Made by a program: the position numbers and the translations under genes. From Actinobacteria bacterium UBA4426 (lineage in GTDB: Bacteria; Actinomycetota; Actinomycetes; S36-B12): a stretch of 25,783 nt of DNA. Each line of letters starts with the position of its first letter. The first letter of the stretch is position 1. The notes under the pieces are model-generated. The model worked only from the letters and a program-made list of their open reading frames with translations. It searched no databases and was not told the DNA's origin. The stretch is taken from assembly GCA_002390705.1 (NCBI GenBank), contig DGQA01000037.1:54521-80303 (forward strand), given 5' to 3'. Positions 8,581 to 16,649 of this stretch are shown here, in pieces.

Positions 8581-9767
8581 GGCGTCTCCTCGTAATTTCG
8601 CGATTTCCTACCAGCAAAACGCCCCACAATCTGCCCCCGCAAATCCTCTTCGACTTTCTCACCTGCAAGGTGGACTGCTTCGTACACCGCAATCACATCT
8701 TCCACTACCCGTTCCCAATCAAAATCCATCACGCGGGCATTTCCAGCCTCGATCAGCATTGTGCGTTGATGCTGGTCGGTCAACACTTCAACAACTGCGC
8801 TACCCAGGGCCTCAGCATTTCCGACCGGAAATAGCCTGCCAGATTTCCCTGATTGCAGCACTCGATCAAATGCAGCCAAATCAGATGCCACAACGGCCGT
8901 GCCCGCCGCCATCGCTTCGGCAAGAACAATTCCAAAGGACTCCCCGCCGATATGCGGGGCCACGTAAAGATCGGCTTGACTCAAGGTTCGTCTTTTTTCT
9001 TCGTCCGAGATTGCCCCCACAAAACTCACCCGATCACGCCACTGTGGATCAAGAAATTCCTCATATTCGCGCGGATCCCCGGGCCCTGCGATTAGGATTT
9101 CGCAACGATCAAGAGCCGAAAAAATTTGGGGCAATGCGCTCAGCAGTACCTCAAGCCCTTTACGGGGCTCATCGATTCGTCCTAAAAATAGGATCCTTTG
9201 GGTTCCTTCAATTGCGAAGCTTTCTTGGTCTCGAAAGTCCGCTACACGAACACCGTTTGGAATTAAGACAGCATCTCCACCAATATGCTCCACGAGAGTT
9301 TCCCGAGCAGCCTCACTCACGGCAATCCGTCCGCGAATTTTCTCCATTGCGGTCTGCGCCACGTAGTATCCAGCAGACAGCATCCGAGAACGCTCGTGCG
9401 AGGAGTGCCAAGTGGCAACCAATGGGCCGCGCGCCGCCCAACAAGTGAGTAACGACAAGCTCGGCGCAACTGGTTCATGAATGTGCACTACATCGAAGTC
9501 GCCGTCACGAATCCATTGGCGCACTCGACGCGTAGCGCGCACTCCAAAGCTCAGCCGTGCTATCGACCCGTTGTAGGACACTGCTGTGGGTCGACCGCCA
9601 TTGACTACGTATTTGGGTAGCGTGTCGGGGTCTTCAACCGGCGCCAATACGTTGACTTCGTAGCCTCTGCCTTGCAAAGTGATAGCCAGATCTGCGACGT
9701 GACTTCGGACTCCCCCAGGCACATCCCATGAATACGGGCATACGATTCCGATTCGCCTTATGGTCAC
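8577..9767 (-). CDS. pimA: PimA, phosphatidylinositol alpha-mannosyltransferase
   Basis: PimA transfers the first mannose from GDP-mannose to phosphatidylinositol on the inner face of the membrane, starting PIM synthesis. I chose the GTG at 9767 (396 residues), whose GTGA overlaps the stop of the upstream acyltransferase and whose product begins VTIRRIGIVCPYSWDVPGGV, as in known PimA. An in-frame GTG 45 bases upstream (9812) would overlap the acyltransferase gene by about 50 bases. The protein is a GT4/GT-B glycosyltransferase with GGVRSHV in the N-terminal domain, VVHIHEP in the middle, IPNGV near the interdomain hinge and the C-terminal donor-binding EX7E motif in GGESFGIVLAEAMAAG. It lies within the PIM cluster between the PIM acyltransferase and the lemA-like gene. 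Confidence 0.93.
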   Translation of the reverse strand: MTIRRIGIVCPYSWDVPGGVRSHVADLAITLQGRGYEVNVLAPVEDPDTLPKYVVNGGRPTAVSYNGSIARLSFGVRATRRVRQWIRDGDFDVVHIHEPVAPSLSLLTCWAARGPLVATWHSSHERSRMLSAGYYVAQTAMEKIRGRIAVSEAARETLVEHIGGDAVLIPNGVRVADFRDQESFAIEGTQRILFLGRIDEPRKGLEVLLSALPQIFSALDRCEILIAGPGDPREYEEFLDPQWRDRVSFVGAISDEEKRRTLSQADLYVAPHIGGESFGIVLAEAMAAGTAVVASDLAAFDRVLQSGKSGRLFPVGNAEALGSAVVEVLTDQHQRTMLIEAGNARVMDFDWERVVEDVIAVYEAVHLAGEKVEEDLRGQIVGRFAGRKSRNYEETP

Positions 9768-10666
9768 CGCGGGCTCCGGTCCTCGAGCCAGATATTTTGC
9801 AACATGTGCCAATCCTCTGGGTGTTGCGCAATACCCACTTCAAAGGCTCGCGCAACCTGTTGTGTCATGTGAGCTACCCGCTCACTTTTGGGCAAGTACT
9901 GCGGGACTTCAATTTGATCGTGTACAACACCGATGGCGCGTGAGCCTTCATAGTGCATTGTGACGGGGTACAGCGGCGCACCAGTCAACGAAGCCAGCAT
10001 TGCCGGACCGGCAGGAAATGATGCCGCCTCACCAAAAAACTCCACTTGTAAGCCACTGCGCGAGATGTCCCGGTCCCCGAGCAGCGCAACCAGCCCTCCA
10101 GAGTGCAATCGATCAATCAGGTTTCGCATAACATCGGGATTGCCTAGGGCAAGTGCCTCCATGCCTAATGACTGCCGGTAGCTCATAAATTGGTCGAATA
10201 GCTTCTCCGGCTTCAATCGTTCGACAACAGTGGTCAACTGGCCGTATCGAGACGCTGCCCATGCGCCAGCGAGGTCCCAATTAGCCATGTGTCCGGGAAT
10301 CATAAGAGCCCCTCTCCCTCTGTCTAGCGCCTCGTCCAATAATTCAACGCCGCGCAACTCGAAACGGCCATTTATTTGCGCTGGTGTCATTTTCGGCAGT
10401 CGAAAAGCTTCGCACCAGTACCGCATATAACTGCGCATTCCAGCTCGCGTGAGCTTGTTGAGCTCGGTGGGACCAAGATCTGGACGAACCCTGGACAAGT
10501 TTTTTTTCAGTTGCTCCACTCCACCGGCGTCCTGCCACCATAAAGCGTCCGCCCCGGTGCGAAACACCTGCTGAGCTACTGCTTCTGGCACTCCCTTCGT
10601 TGCCGCCCATCCGACCGTGAACGCCCAATTTGTTGCCGAGTCCGCAACTGATCTTCGCATCGCCAT
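9764..10666 (-). CDS. Phosphatidylinositol mannoside acyltransferase (LpxL/HtrB-type)
   Basis: A 300-residue lysophospholipid acyltransferase-type enzyme, equivalent by position and pattern to the mycobacterial PIM acyltransferase (Rv2611c), which acylates the mannose that PimA adds. The HX4D catalytic motif is seen in PGHMANWD. A second conserved block is LLGDRDISRSGLQVEFFG followed by FPAGPAMLA. No N-terminal membrane helix is evident, as usual for this enzyme. It starts 12 bases after pgsA ends and its stop overlaps the pimA start, so pgsA, this gene and pimA are coexpressed. Confidence 0.9.
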   Translation of the reverse strand: MAMRRSVADSATNWAFTVGWAATKGVPEAVAQQVFRTGADALWWQDAGGVEQLKKNLSRVRPDLGPTELNKLTRAGMRSYMRYWCEAFRLPKMTPAQINGRFELRGVELLDEALDRGRGALMIPGHMANWDLAGAWAASRYGQLTTVVERLKPEKLFDQFMSYRQSLGMEALALGNPDVMRNLIDRLHSGGLVALLGDRDISRSGLQVEFFGEAASFPAGPAMLASLTGAPLYPVTMHYEGSRAIGVVHDQIEVPQYLPKSERVAHMTQQVARAFEVGIAQHPEDWHMLQNIWLEDRSPR

Positions 10667-10678
10667 GTTCGAGCGCCC

Positions 10679-11296
10679 CTACGGAGTTTCAGGGTGTGGC
10701 TTGAGCTGCTTGCGCACGTGGATAAATCGCTGAACCACAGTGACAACACCCAACACTGCCAATGCCCAGACCACAATGTCCAGAACCCATGGAACTCCAA
10801 TCCCGGAAAGTAATAGAGCCGCCAGAATTGCTATAATTCGCTCCGCTCTTTCAACGATTCCCACATTTGCTTGCGCTCCGACTGCCTCAGCCCGCGCCTT
10901 CGCATAACTCGTGACTTGTCCCGCCACCAGCGCAATCAGAGTTCCCCCCGCAAGCCACATTTCACCATTCGTTGCCGCCCAGAAAGCGACCGAACCAAAT
11001 ATTGCACCGTCCACCACTCGATCGAGGGATGCATCCAAAAAGTTTCCCCACGGTCCACTAGACCCATTCATCCGCGCCATTGCTCCATCAAGCAAATCCG
11101 CGACGGCGAATACCATGACTCCGAACACACCAAAAATAAAATTGCCGTCAGCAATTAAAAGAACGGCACACGCCACCGCTCCCAGCGTCCCGACCACCGT
11201 TACCGCATCGGGTGAGATATGCAGCCGCAACAAAAGCTTGGCAGGCGGGTCCAGCATGCCTTTAACCGCGGTGCGTGCTCTGGGATTGTTTAGCAT
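10679..11296 (-). CDS. pgsA: Phosphatidylinositol phosphate synthase (CDP-alcohol phosphatidyltransferase)
   Basis: An integral membrane enzyme that joins CDP-diacylglycerol to inositol phosphate, giving the lipid that PimA and the acyltransferase modify. The family signature DGX2ARX8GX3DX3D is complete in DGAMARMNGSSGPWG followed by NFLDASLDR. Several hydrophobic segments flank it. I chose the ATG at 11296 (205 residues, MLNNPRARTAVKG), which matches where actinobacterial homologues begin. A TTG at 11326 is also in frame and would overlap the divergent gene. No clear Shine-Dalgarno is visible before either, so a leaderless transcript is possible. Substrate assignment rests on the neighbourhood. 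A phosphatidylglycerophosphate synthase is the alternative. Confidence 0.88.
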   Translation of the reverse strand: MLNNPRARTAVKGMLDPPAKLLLRLHISPDAVTVVGTLGAVACAVLLIADGNFIFGVFGVMVFAVADLLDGAMARMNGSSGPWGNFLDASLDRVVDGAIFGSVAFWAATNGEMWLAGGTLIALVAGQVTSYAKARAEAVGAQANVGIVERAERIIAILAALLLSGIGVPWVLDIVVWALAVLGVVTVVQRFIHVRKQLKPHPETP

Positions 11297-11319
11297 CGAG
11301 TTAATGCTACCGTCCAACC

Positions 11320-12384
11320 GTGTCAATCAATGCATCAATCGCAGTGCTCGCGACTGATTCAGCGCTCGCTCAGTTACTTTCTCAGCGGATTGGCGCGCTC
11401 AGGAGATTTACGCTTCCGGCTAACGCTGCGCCAAACAACGCTGACCCTTCCATCACTTTTGGTGAAAGCGCGAATCTGATTTCCATTGTTGCCCAACCCA
11501 ATAAGTTCGATCCAGCACAGCTCGGCTCCTTTCTTGCGTGGGGAGCGGACATTGCTTTGCTCACCGTTGACAGCGCGTCGGGCATCGATGGAATAACCGT
11601 CCAGCTGGCCCAAGAAGTGGCGCACCATCACCCACTCATGGTCGCAATCACGGGCCTCAATTCGATAACTGCTAACTTCGATGAGACTCTTGCGGTGCTC
11701 TCGCGCGTAATGGATTCGCGTCACCACGCAGTTGCACTCACGTTGCCAGTAATGCGCGAGTCAGACGCCGGTGTAGATTCACAAGTGGGTGGCATTCTTG
11801 ATCTTATCAATTTGGAGATCAGGCTCGGTGATCCGCGACAATCGGTCTCAGCGCATACACTTGAGCAACCTCATTTCGATTTGATCGGTTCACATCTTGA
11901 GGCGCTCACCACGGCGGTTGTCGTCACTAGCACGGATGACCATTTGATTCATGACATCCTGGCCCATGGTGTCCAATCCAGCGAGCAGCTGCGCGCAGAA
12001 CTCCTCAACGCCACTGCTCGTCGAGAAATTATTCCAGTTTTTGCTGTCGAAGATTCGATTGGGATCGCGGAAGTGATCGATTTCGCCGCGGATTTGGAGC
12101 TCGAAGCGTGGCTACCCAGCCGAGTGCTCCCCCAAAATTTTCTCGCCACCTCGCTCGGTGACGGACTAGCCCGCATCTGGCGGGGAGAAATTACCCGCGG
12201 GGAATATTTTGCCGATAGCATTTCTGTCCACGTCAGCGCAATTCATGGACTCGACGGAAAAATTCGACCGAACGCTCAAGCAGGCGAGATTGTCCGGATC
12301 CAAACCACGCCCATGCTCGATGCTGGCCGCCTGATTAGTGAGATGAAATCCAGCCCTCTTGTAATTGATCACGCGTCTGAGTGA
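11320..12384 (+). CDS. Degenerate EF-G-like protein lacking GTPase motifs
   Basis: A 354-residue plus-strand protein set among minus-strand genes. Its layout follows the G domain plus domain II of elongation factor G paralogues. SFLAWGADIALLTVDSASG corresponds to the post-switch II segment, PLMVAITGLNSITANFDETL to the region that should carry NKxD, GGILDLINLE to the G' insert, then VTSTDDHLIHDILAHG and IIPVFAVEDSIGIAEVIDF. The tail LARIWRGEITRGEYF resembles domain II. The P-loop is absent: the N-terminal IAVLATDSALAQLL stands where GxxxxGKT would be. No DxPG is seen, and ITGLNS replaces NKxD. Domains III-V are missing (EF-G has about 700 residues). The frame is fully open, so it may be a real non-GTPase protein. 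The GTG start has no evident Shine-Dalgarno. Homology is inferred by eye. Confidence 0.6.
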   Translation: MSINASIAVLATDSALAQLLSQRIGALRRFTLPANAAPNNADPSITFGESANLISIVAQPNKFDPAQLGSFLAWGADIALLTVDSASGIDGITVQLAQEVAHHHPLMVAITGLNSITANFDETLAVLSRVMDSRHHAVALTLPVMRESDAGVDSQVGGILDLINLEIRLGDPRQSVSAHTLEQPHFDLIGSHLEALTTAVVVTSTDDHLIHDILAHGVQSSEQLRAELLNATARREIIPVFAVEDSIGIAEVIDFAADLELEAWLPSRVLPQNFLATSLGDGLARIWRGEITRGEYFADSISVHVSAIHGLDGKIRPNAQAGEIVRIQTTPMLDAGRLISEMKSSPLVIDHASE

Positions 12385-12838
12385 GTAACTGCGGCAGCAC
12401 CTTTGTTTCACCAATGATCGGCATAAAATTCGCGTCTCCTCCCCATCGTGGCACCACATGTTGATGTAGATGTGCGGCAATGCCGGCTCCTGAGATTGAT
12501 CCTTGATTCATGCCGAGGTTAAAGCCTTGCGCACCCGAAATGGCACGCAACGTGTGCATTGATTCTTGAGTGAGCCGCGAGATTTCATCACGTTCGGCAT
12601 TGGTCAGTTCAGTGTAGTCCGCCACATGTCGATACGGGCAAATCAATAAATGCCCAGCGTTATACGGGTACAAATTCAAAACGACATAAGCCAATTGACC
12701 CCGGTGGGCCACAAGATCTAGTGTGTCGCTCCCATTGAGTTCGGGCGCTGCACAAAAAGGGCATTCTTCACTTGTGACTGCGGCGCGCAGATATTCCAAT
12801 CTGTGCGGTGTGTAAATCCGATCCCACGACTGGGTCAC
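12335..12838 (-). CDS. HIT-family nucleotide hydrolase/phosphorylase
   Basis: A 167-residue histidine-triad protein. Such enzymes cleave nucleoside phosphates, and the actinobacterial relatives in this position (Rv2613c type) are described as diadenosine tetraphosphate phosphorylases. The HxHxH motif is in AHLHQHVVPRW. A CPFC pair near residues 26-29 is typical of the zinc-carrying group. LVAHRGQLAYVVLNLYPYNAGHLL matches the first half of the HIT fold. The gene starts one base after thrS ends, so it is on the thrS transcript. Its last 50 bases overlap the end of the plus-strand EF-G-like gene tail to tail. Confidence 0.9.
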   Translation of the reverse strand: MTQSWDRIYTPHRLEYLRAAVTSEECPFCAAPELNGSDTLDLVAHRGQLAYVVLNLYPYNAGHLLICPYRHVADYTELTNAERDEISRLTQESMHTLRAISGAQGFNLGMNQGSISGAGIAAHLHQHVVPRWGGDANFMPIIGETKVLPQLLTQTRDQLQEGWISSH

Positions 12839-12839
12839 A

Positions 12840-14846
12840 TCACACCTGAATTCGATCGATTACGGCTCGCTCAATCTCGTCAATTGCATCGGAGATTGGA
12901 ATGCCATTTTTCTGAGTTCCATCGCGATAGCGGAACGAGACCGCGTTAGCGGCAACGTCATCATCTCCCGCGATCACCATGAACGGTAACTTTTGCTTTT
13001 GCGCGTTCCGAATCTTTTTCTGCATACGATCATCCGACGAGTCCACTTCGACACGAAGGCCGCGCGCCCGCATTTGCCCGGCAACCCCGTCAAGGTAGAC
13101 AACGTGCTCGTCGGAAATGGGTATGCCCATGACTTGAACTGGAGCCAACCACGGCGGGAAGGCGCCCGCGTAGTGCTCCAGCAAGACAGCAAAAAATCTT
13201 TCGATCGACCCAAATAGTGCCCGGTGTACCATAATCGGTCGTTGCTTTGTTCCATCAGAATTTTGGTATTCGAGATCAAAACGTTGCGGCAGTTGAAAAT
13301 CCACCTGAATTGTGGACATTTGCCAGGTGCGTCCAATCGCATCGCGTGCTTGAACCGAAATTTTTGGGCCGTAAAACGCAGCACCACCTTCATCTAAAAC
13401 CAGTTCAAGATTTTGTTTCTCGGCAGCAAGCCGGAGAAATTCGGTCGCCTCGCTCCATTCTTCATTAGTTCCCACACATTTGTCGGGGTTCTTGGTGGAC
13501 AGTTCCAAATAGAAATCTGTCAACCCATAATCGCGGAGCAGTCCAAGCACGAAGTCCAACAACGAATCAAGTTCCTGTGGCAGCTGCTCGACCGTGCAGT
13601 AAATATGTGCATCATCTTGGGTGAAACCCCGCGCGCGGGTGAGCCCGTGCACAACCCCAGATTTCTCATACCTGTAGACGGTGCCGAATTCAAAGAATCG
13701 CAAGGGAAGTTCGCGGTACGAACGACCTCGGGCAGAAAAAATCAGGTTATGCATGGGACAGTTCATCGGTTTGAGGTAGTAGTCAGCCCCTTGGCGCTTC
13801 ACTTGACCATCAGGGTGAAACTCGGCGTCCAAATGCATCGGCGGATACATCCCGTCCGAGTACCAATCTAGGTGTCCAGATTTCTCAAAAAGTGCACTCT
13901 TCGTGATGTGAGGCGAGTTTACGAACTCGTATCCCGCTTCCTCATGTCGCTTGCGCGAGTAGTCCTCCATGACCCGCCGAACAATGCCGCCCTTGGGGTG
14001 AAAAATTGCCAATCCTGATCCGACTTCTTCGGGAAATGAGAACAGGTCGAGTTCTGTGCCTAGTTTGCGATGGTCACGTTTTTCCGCCTCTGCCAAAAAA
14101 TCCAGATATCCGCGGAGTTCCTCTTTGCTCGGCCACGCTGTTCCGTACAGGCGCTGCAACGACTCCTGTTTTTGGTCGCCTAACCAGTAGGCCGCAGAGG
14201 ACCGCATGACCTTGATGGCGTTTTGCGGGATATAGGACGTGTCTGGAACGTGTGGGCCACGGCACAGGTCACTCCAACAGGTATCGCCCGTCTTGGCATC
14301 AACGTTGTCGTAGATCGTGAGTTCAGATCCGCCGACTTCCATTACGTCGGGGTTAAGCACCTCGGTACTGGAATCCGCACCGATCAGCCGCAATTTGTAC
14401 GGCTCGTCAGCCAACTCCGCGAGTGCTTGCTCCCGCGTAACTACCCGCCGGCGGAACCGTTGGCGGCTTTTGATGATTAACACCATCTGCTTCTCAATTT
14501 CTTGCAAATCCTCTGGCTTAAGGGATTCGGGCAAATCGAATTCGTAATAGAACCCATCGGTTATGGGAGGGCCGATGCCCAGTTTTGCGCTGGGAATTAA
14601 CTTCTGTGTGGCCTGTGCGGCCACGTGTGCAGCCGAGTGTCGCAAAATTGCCAATCCCTCAGCGGAGGAGATGTGCACGCCCCTTACTTCATCCCCATCG
14701 CGTAGTTCCGTGTCGAGATCAACATTTACTCCATTTACGACCGCCGCGACCATCCCCGACTGTTTGGGGAACACGTCCTTCCCGATTGAGCCAGCCTCCA
14801 AGTCGTGTAAAAGCACGTCATCGCCTTCACGCACTGTTACCTGCAC
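12840..14846 (-). CDS. thrS: Threonyl-tRNA synthetase
   Basis: ThrRS charges tRNA-Thr and edits mis-attached serine. The 668-residue protein has an N-terminal TGS domain, then the editing domain with HSAAHVAAQ and CRGPHVPD. The class II catalytic core shows the zinc cysteine in MNCPMHN, motif 2 in FFEFGTVYRYEKSG, the zinc histidines in DDAHIY and VHRALFGSIER (the last also motif 3), and a C-terminal anticodon-binding domain. The start is a GTG at 14846 with AAGGGAG six bases upstream. Only 42 bases separate it from the tRNA-Val gene on the same strand, too short for a T-box leader, so transcription may come from the tRNA promoter or a short promoter between them. Confidence 0.97.
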   Translation of the reverse strand: MQVTVREGDDVLLHDLEAGSIGKDVFPKQSGMVAAVVNGVNVDLDTELRDGDEVRGVHISSAEGLAILRHSAAHVAAQATQKLIPSAKLGIGPPITDGFYYEFDLPESLKPEDLQEIEKQMVLIIKSRQRFRRRVVTREQALAELADEPYKLRLIGADSSTEVLNPDVMEVGGSELTIYDNVDAKTGDTCWSDLCRGPHVPDTSYIPQNAIKVMRSSAAYWLGDQKQESLQRLYGTAWPSKEELRGYLDFLAEAEKRDHRKLGTELDLFSFPEEVGSGLAIFHPKGGIVRRVMEDYSRKRHEEAGYEFVNSPHITKSALFEKSGHLDWYSDGMYPPMHLDAEFHPDGQVKRQGADYYLKPMNCPMHNLIFSARGRSYRELPLRFFEFGTVYRYEKSGVVHGLTRARGFTQDDAHIYCTVEQLPQELDSLLDFVLGLLRDYGLTDFYLELSTKNPDKCVGTNEEWSEATEFLRLAAEKQNLELVLDEGGAAFYGPKISVQARDAIGRTWQMSTIQVDFQLPQRFDLEYQNSDGTKQRPIMVHRALFGSIERFFAVLLEHYAGAFPPWLAPVQVMGIPISDEHVVYLDGVAGQMRARGLRVEVDSSDDRMQKKIRNAQKQKLPFMVIAGDDDVAANAVSFRYRDGTQKNGIPISDAIDEIERAVIDRIQV

Positions 14847-14888
14847 TGAACTCCCTTACAATCTTCCGGCTGAACAATCAGATTTCGG

Positions 14889-14960
<72 letters not shown>

Positions 14961-15130
14961 GAAACTGCACCTAACCGTACTACCATGATCTTAGCGGCAG
15001 CGTCAGTGACTCGATCCTCCATTTTGCGCCGGCAACGCGGGCTCAAATGCACAAGAATCAGACTTTCTCGAGATATTGTGTTGTGTCATCAATTTACACG
15101 CCGCTTTGGTGTGAGCATAAGGAGCCTTTT

Positions 15131-16639
15131 ATGAAATTGTCTGCATTGCGCCGCACCGTTGGTGTGCTGGCCAGCCTTACCCTCGTTACCGGAGCAATCG
15201 CTATTGCCAGTCCGGCGGCGCGAGCGAACGGCGTCCTCACCGGTCCGTCGACCGCGACCGTTTCACAGTTGGTCGCGTTCACTTCGACATCCCCTTCTGC
15301 GGGAAATATGGCGCTTCTGGATCCAAGCACTGGAGCACAGTACGGAAGCCGCCAAAATATCGGCCTGGGTGACCCCAGCGCCACATTCGCTTTCACCACG
15401 CAATCGAGTGCTCAGACACTCTCGCTGTGCGTCGCGAATGTGTCAACGAGTGTATGCGATACAAACACGGTGACTCTGACGATAAGCGCCACTGTAGCTA
15501 CCACAACGGCGATCAGCGCTCCTAATACCGCAATTATTGGTACGCCAATCACCATCACGTCAACTGTCACCAGCGCAGGTGGAAGTTCCTACAATCCGCG
15601 CGGTCAAATCCGAATATCGGATGCTAACAATGCGACCATCACCACGATGGGTCTGACTGACGGACCTGGTGCCGGTCAGTCTTACGCATATTTCCGTTGG
15701 ACGCCCCAAACTGCTGGCACCGCATACTTCATCGCTACTTTTGTGCCCGCCGCGGGCACTCTTGCAACAGGTTCGTCATCGAACCAAGATTCGGTGATCA
15801 CGACACCAAGTGGCAGTACGATTTCAATTTCCGCGCCACCTACCTTGAGTGTGGGGTCACCCGTAACGCTGACGGCAACCGTCTACCCGGTTACCACAGC
15901 TGGCTCTGTCGGTTTCACCGTGAATGGCGCCCCCATCAGTGCTTCGATCCCGATCACCAACGGAAGCGCATCATTTACGTGGACACCAAACGCCGCGGGC
16001 CAAATCACTCTCGGTGCCAGTTACACAACGAACCTTGGCGGCTCGGGTTCAACTTCTGAGGTAATCACAGTGAGCGCAGCCACTGCCTCTGACGTGATCA
16101 CACTCACCCAACCGGGTTGGGGCACTTGGACAAACGGAGGAACTTACAACATGGGGAACGGCTCCAACTTCACGTTCGTCGCAAGTACCCTTTCCGGTGC
16201 TGCCGTCACGCTTACTGAGACGGGTCCGTGCCAGGTCAAAGGTCTTAACTTTAAGGTTAATTCAGGCTCTGGAACATGTAACCTGAAAGCCATATCAGCC
16301 GGTGGCGGTGGCTACTCAGGTGTGACTTTCAGTTACAACGTCAATCTCGTGCCGGGGATTCAGACGGCAACAATCGCCGCGCCGCCTTCGGGTCGGGTAA
16401 AGGTAGGCCGGGTTTTAGTCCTTGAGTCCCCCAATGTGCTCGACACTGATGCGGGGCAAAACATCAGTTGGAAAGTCAAGAAAAACACTAAGAAGCGGTG
16501 CAAGTTGCTGTATCCGGACAGTGGATCTGTAACCCTACGTATCAAGAGCAAAGGAAATTGTATTGTGTTGGGGACTGCGCGGGGAGTTTCCGGTCAATGG
16601 GAACCATTTAAGACATCTCGCAAGTACGTCGGCCGTTAA
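15131..16639 (+). CDS. Secreted protein with bacterial Ig-like domains
   Basis: A 502-residue exported protein of unknown role. The ATG at 15131 is chosen because AAGGAG lies seven bases upstream and the product opens with a clear signal peptide: MKLSALRR, a hydrophobic core through VLASLTLVTGAIAIA, and a probable cleavage after PAARA (residue ~36). An in-frame start 84 bases upstream lacks these. The mature part is Ser/Thr/Gly/Ala-rich with at least two Ig-like repeats, one around TAISAPNTAIIGTPITITST and one around TISISAPPTLSVGSPVTLTA, each ending in FxWTPxxAG. The C-terminal third is Lys-rich with several cysteines and could be disulphide-bonded. No LPXTG or membrane anchor is visible, so it is probably released or held non-covalently. 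It is monocistronic, ended by a strong hairpin. Confidence 0.8.
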   Translation: MKLSALRRTVGVLASLTLVTGAIAIASPAARANGVLTGPSTATVSQLVAFTSTSPSAGNMALLDPSTGAQYGSRQNIGLGDPSATFAFTTQSSAQTLSLCVANVSTSVCDTNTVTLTISATVATTTAISAPNTAIIGTPITITSTVTSAGGSSYNPRGQIRISDANNATITTMGLTDGPGAGQSYAYFRWTPQTAGTAYFIATFVPAAGTLATGSSSNQDSVITTPSGSTISISAPPTLSVGSPVTLTATVYPVTTAGSVGFTVNGAPISASIPITNGSASFTWTPNAAGQITLGASYTTNLGGSGSTSEVITVSAATASDVITLTQPGWGTWTNGGTYNMGNGSNFTFVASTLSGAAVTLTETGPCQVKGLNFKVNSGSGTCNLKAISAGGGGYSGVTFSYNVNLVPGIQTATIAAPPSGRVKVGRVLVLESPNVLDTDAGQNISWKVKKNTKKRCKLLYPDSGSVTLRIKSKGNCIVLGTARGVSGQWEPFKTSRKYVGR

Positions 16640-16649
16640 GGGCCACGAC

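Noticed and set aside
14847..14888. T-box or threonine attenuator before thrS
   Set aside because: Only 42 bases lie between the tRNA-Val gene and the thrS start, too short for a T-box.
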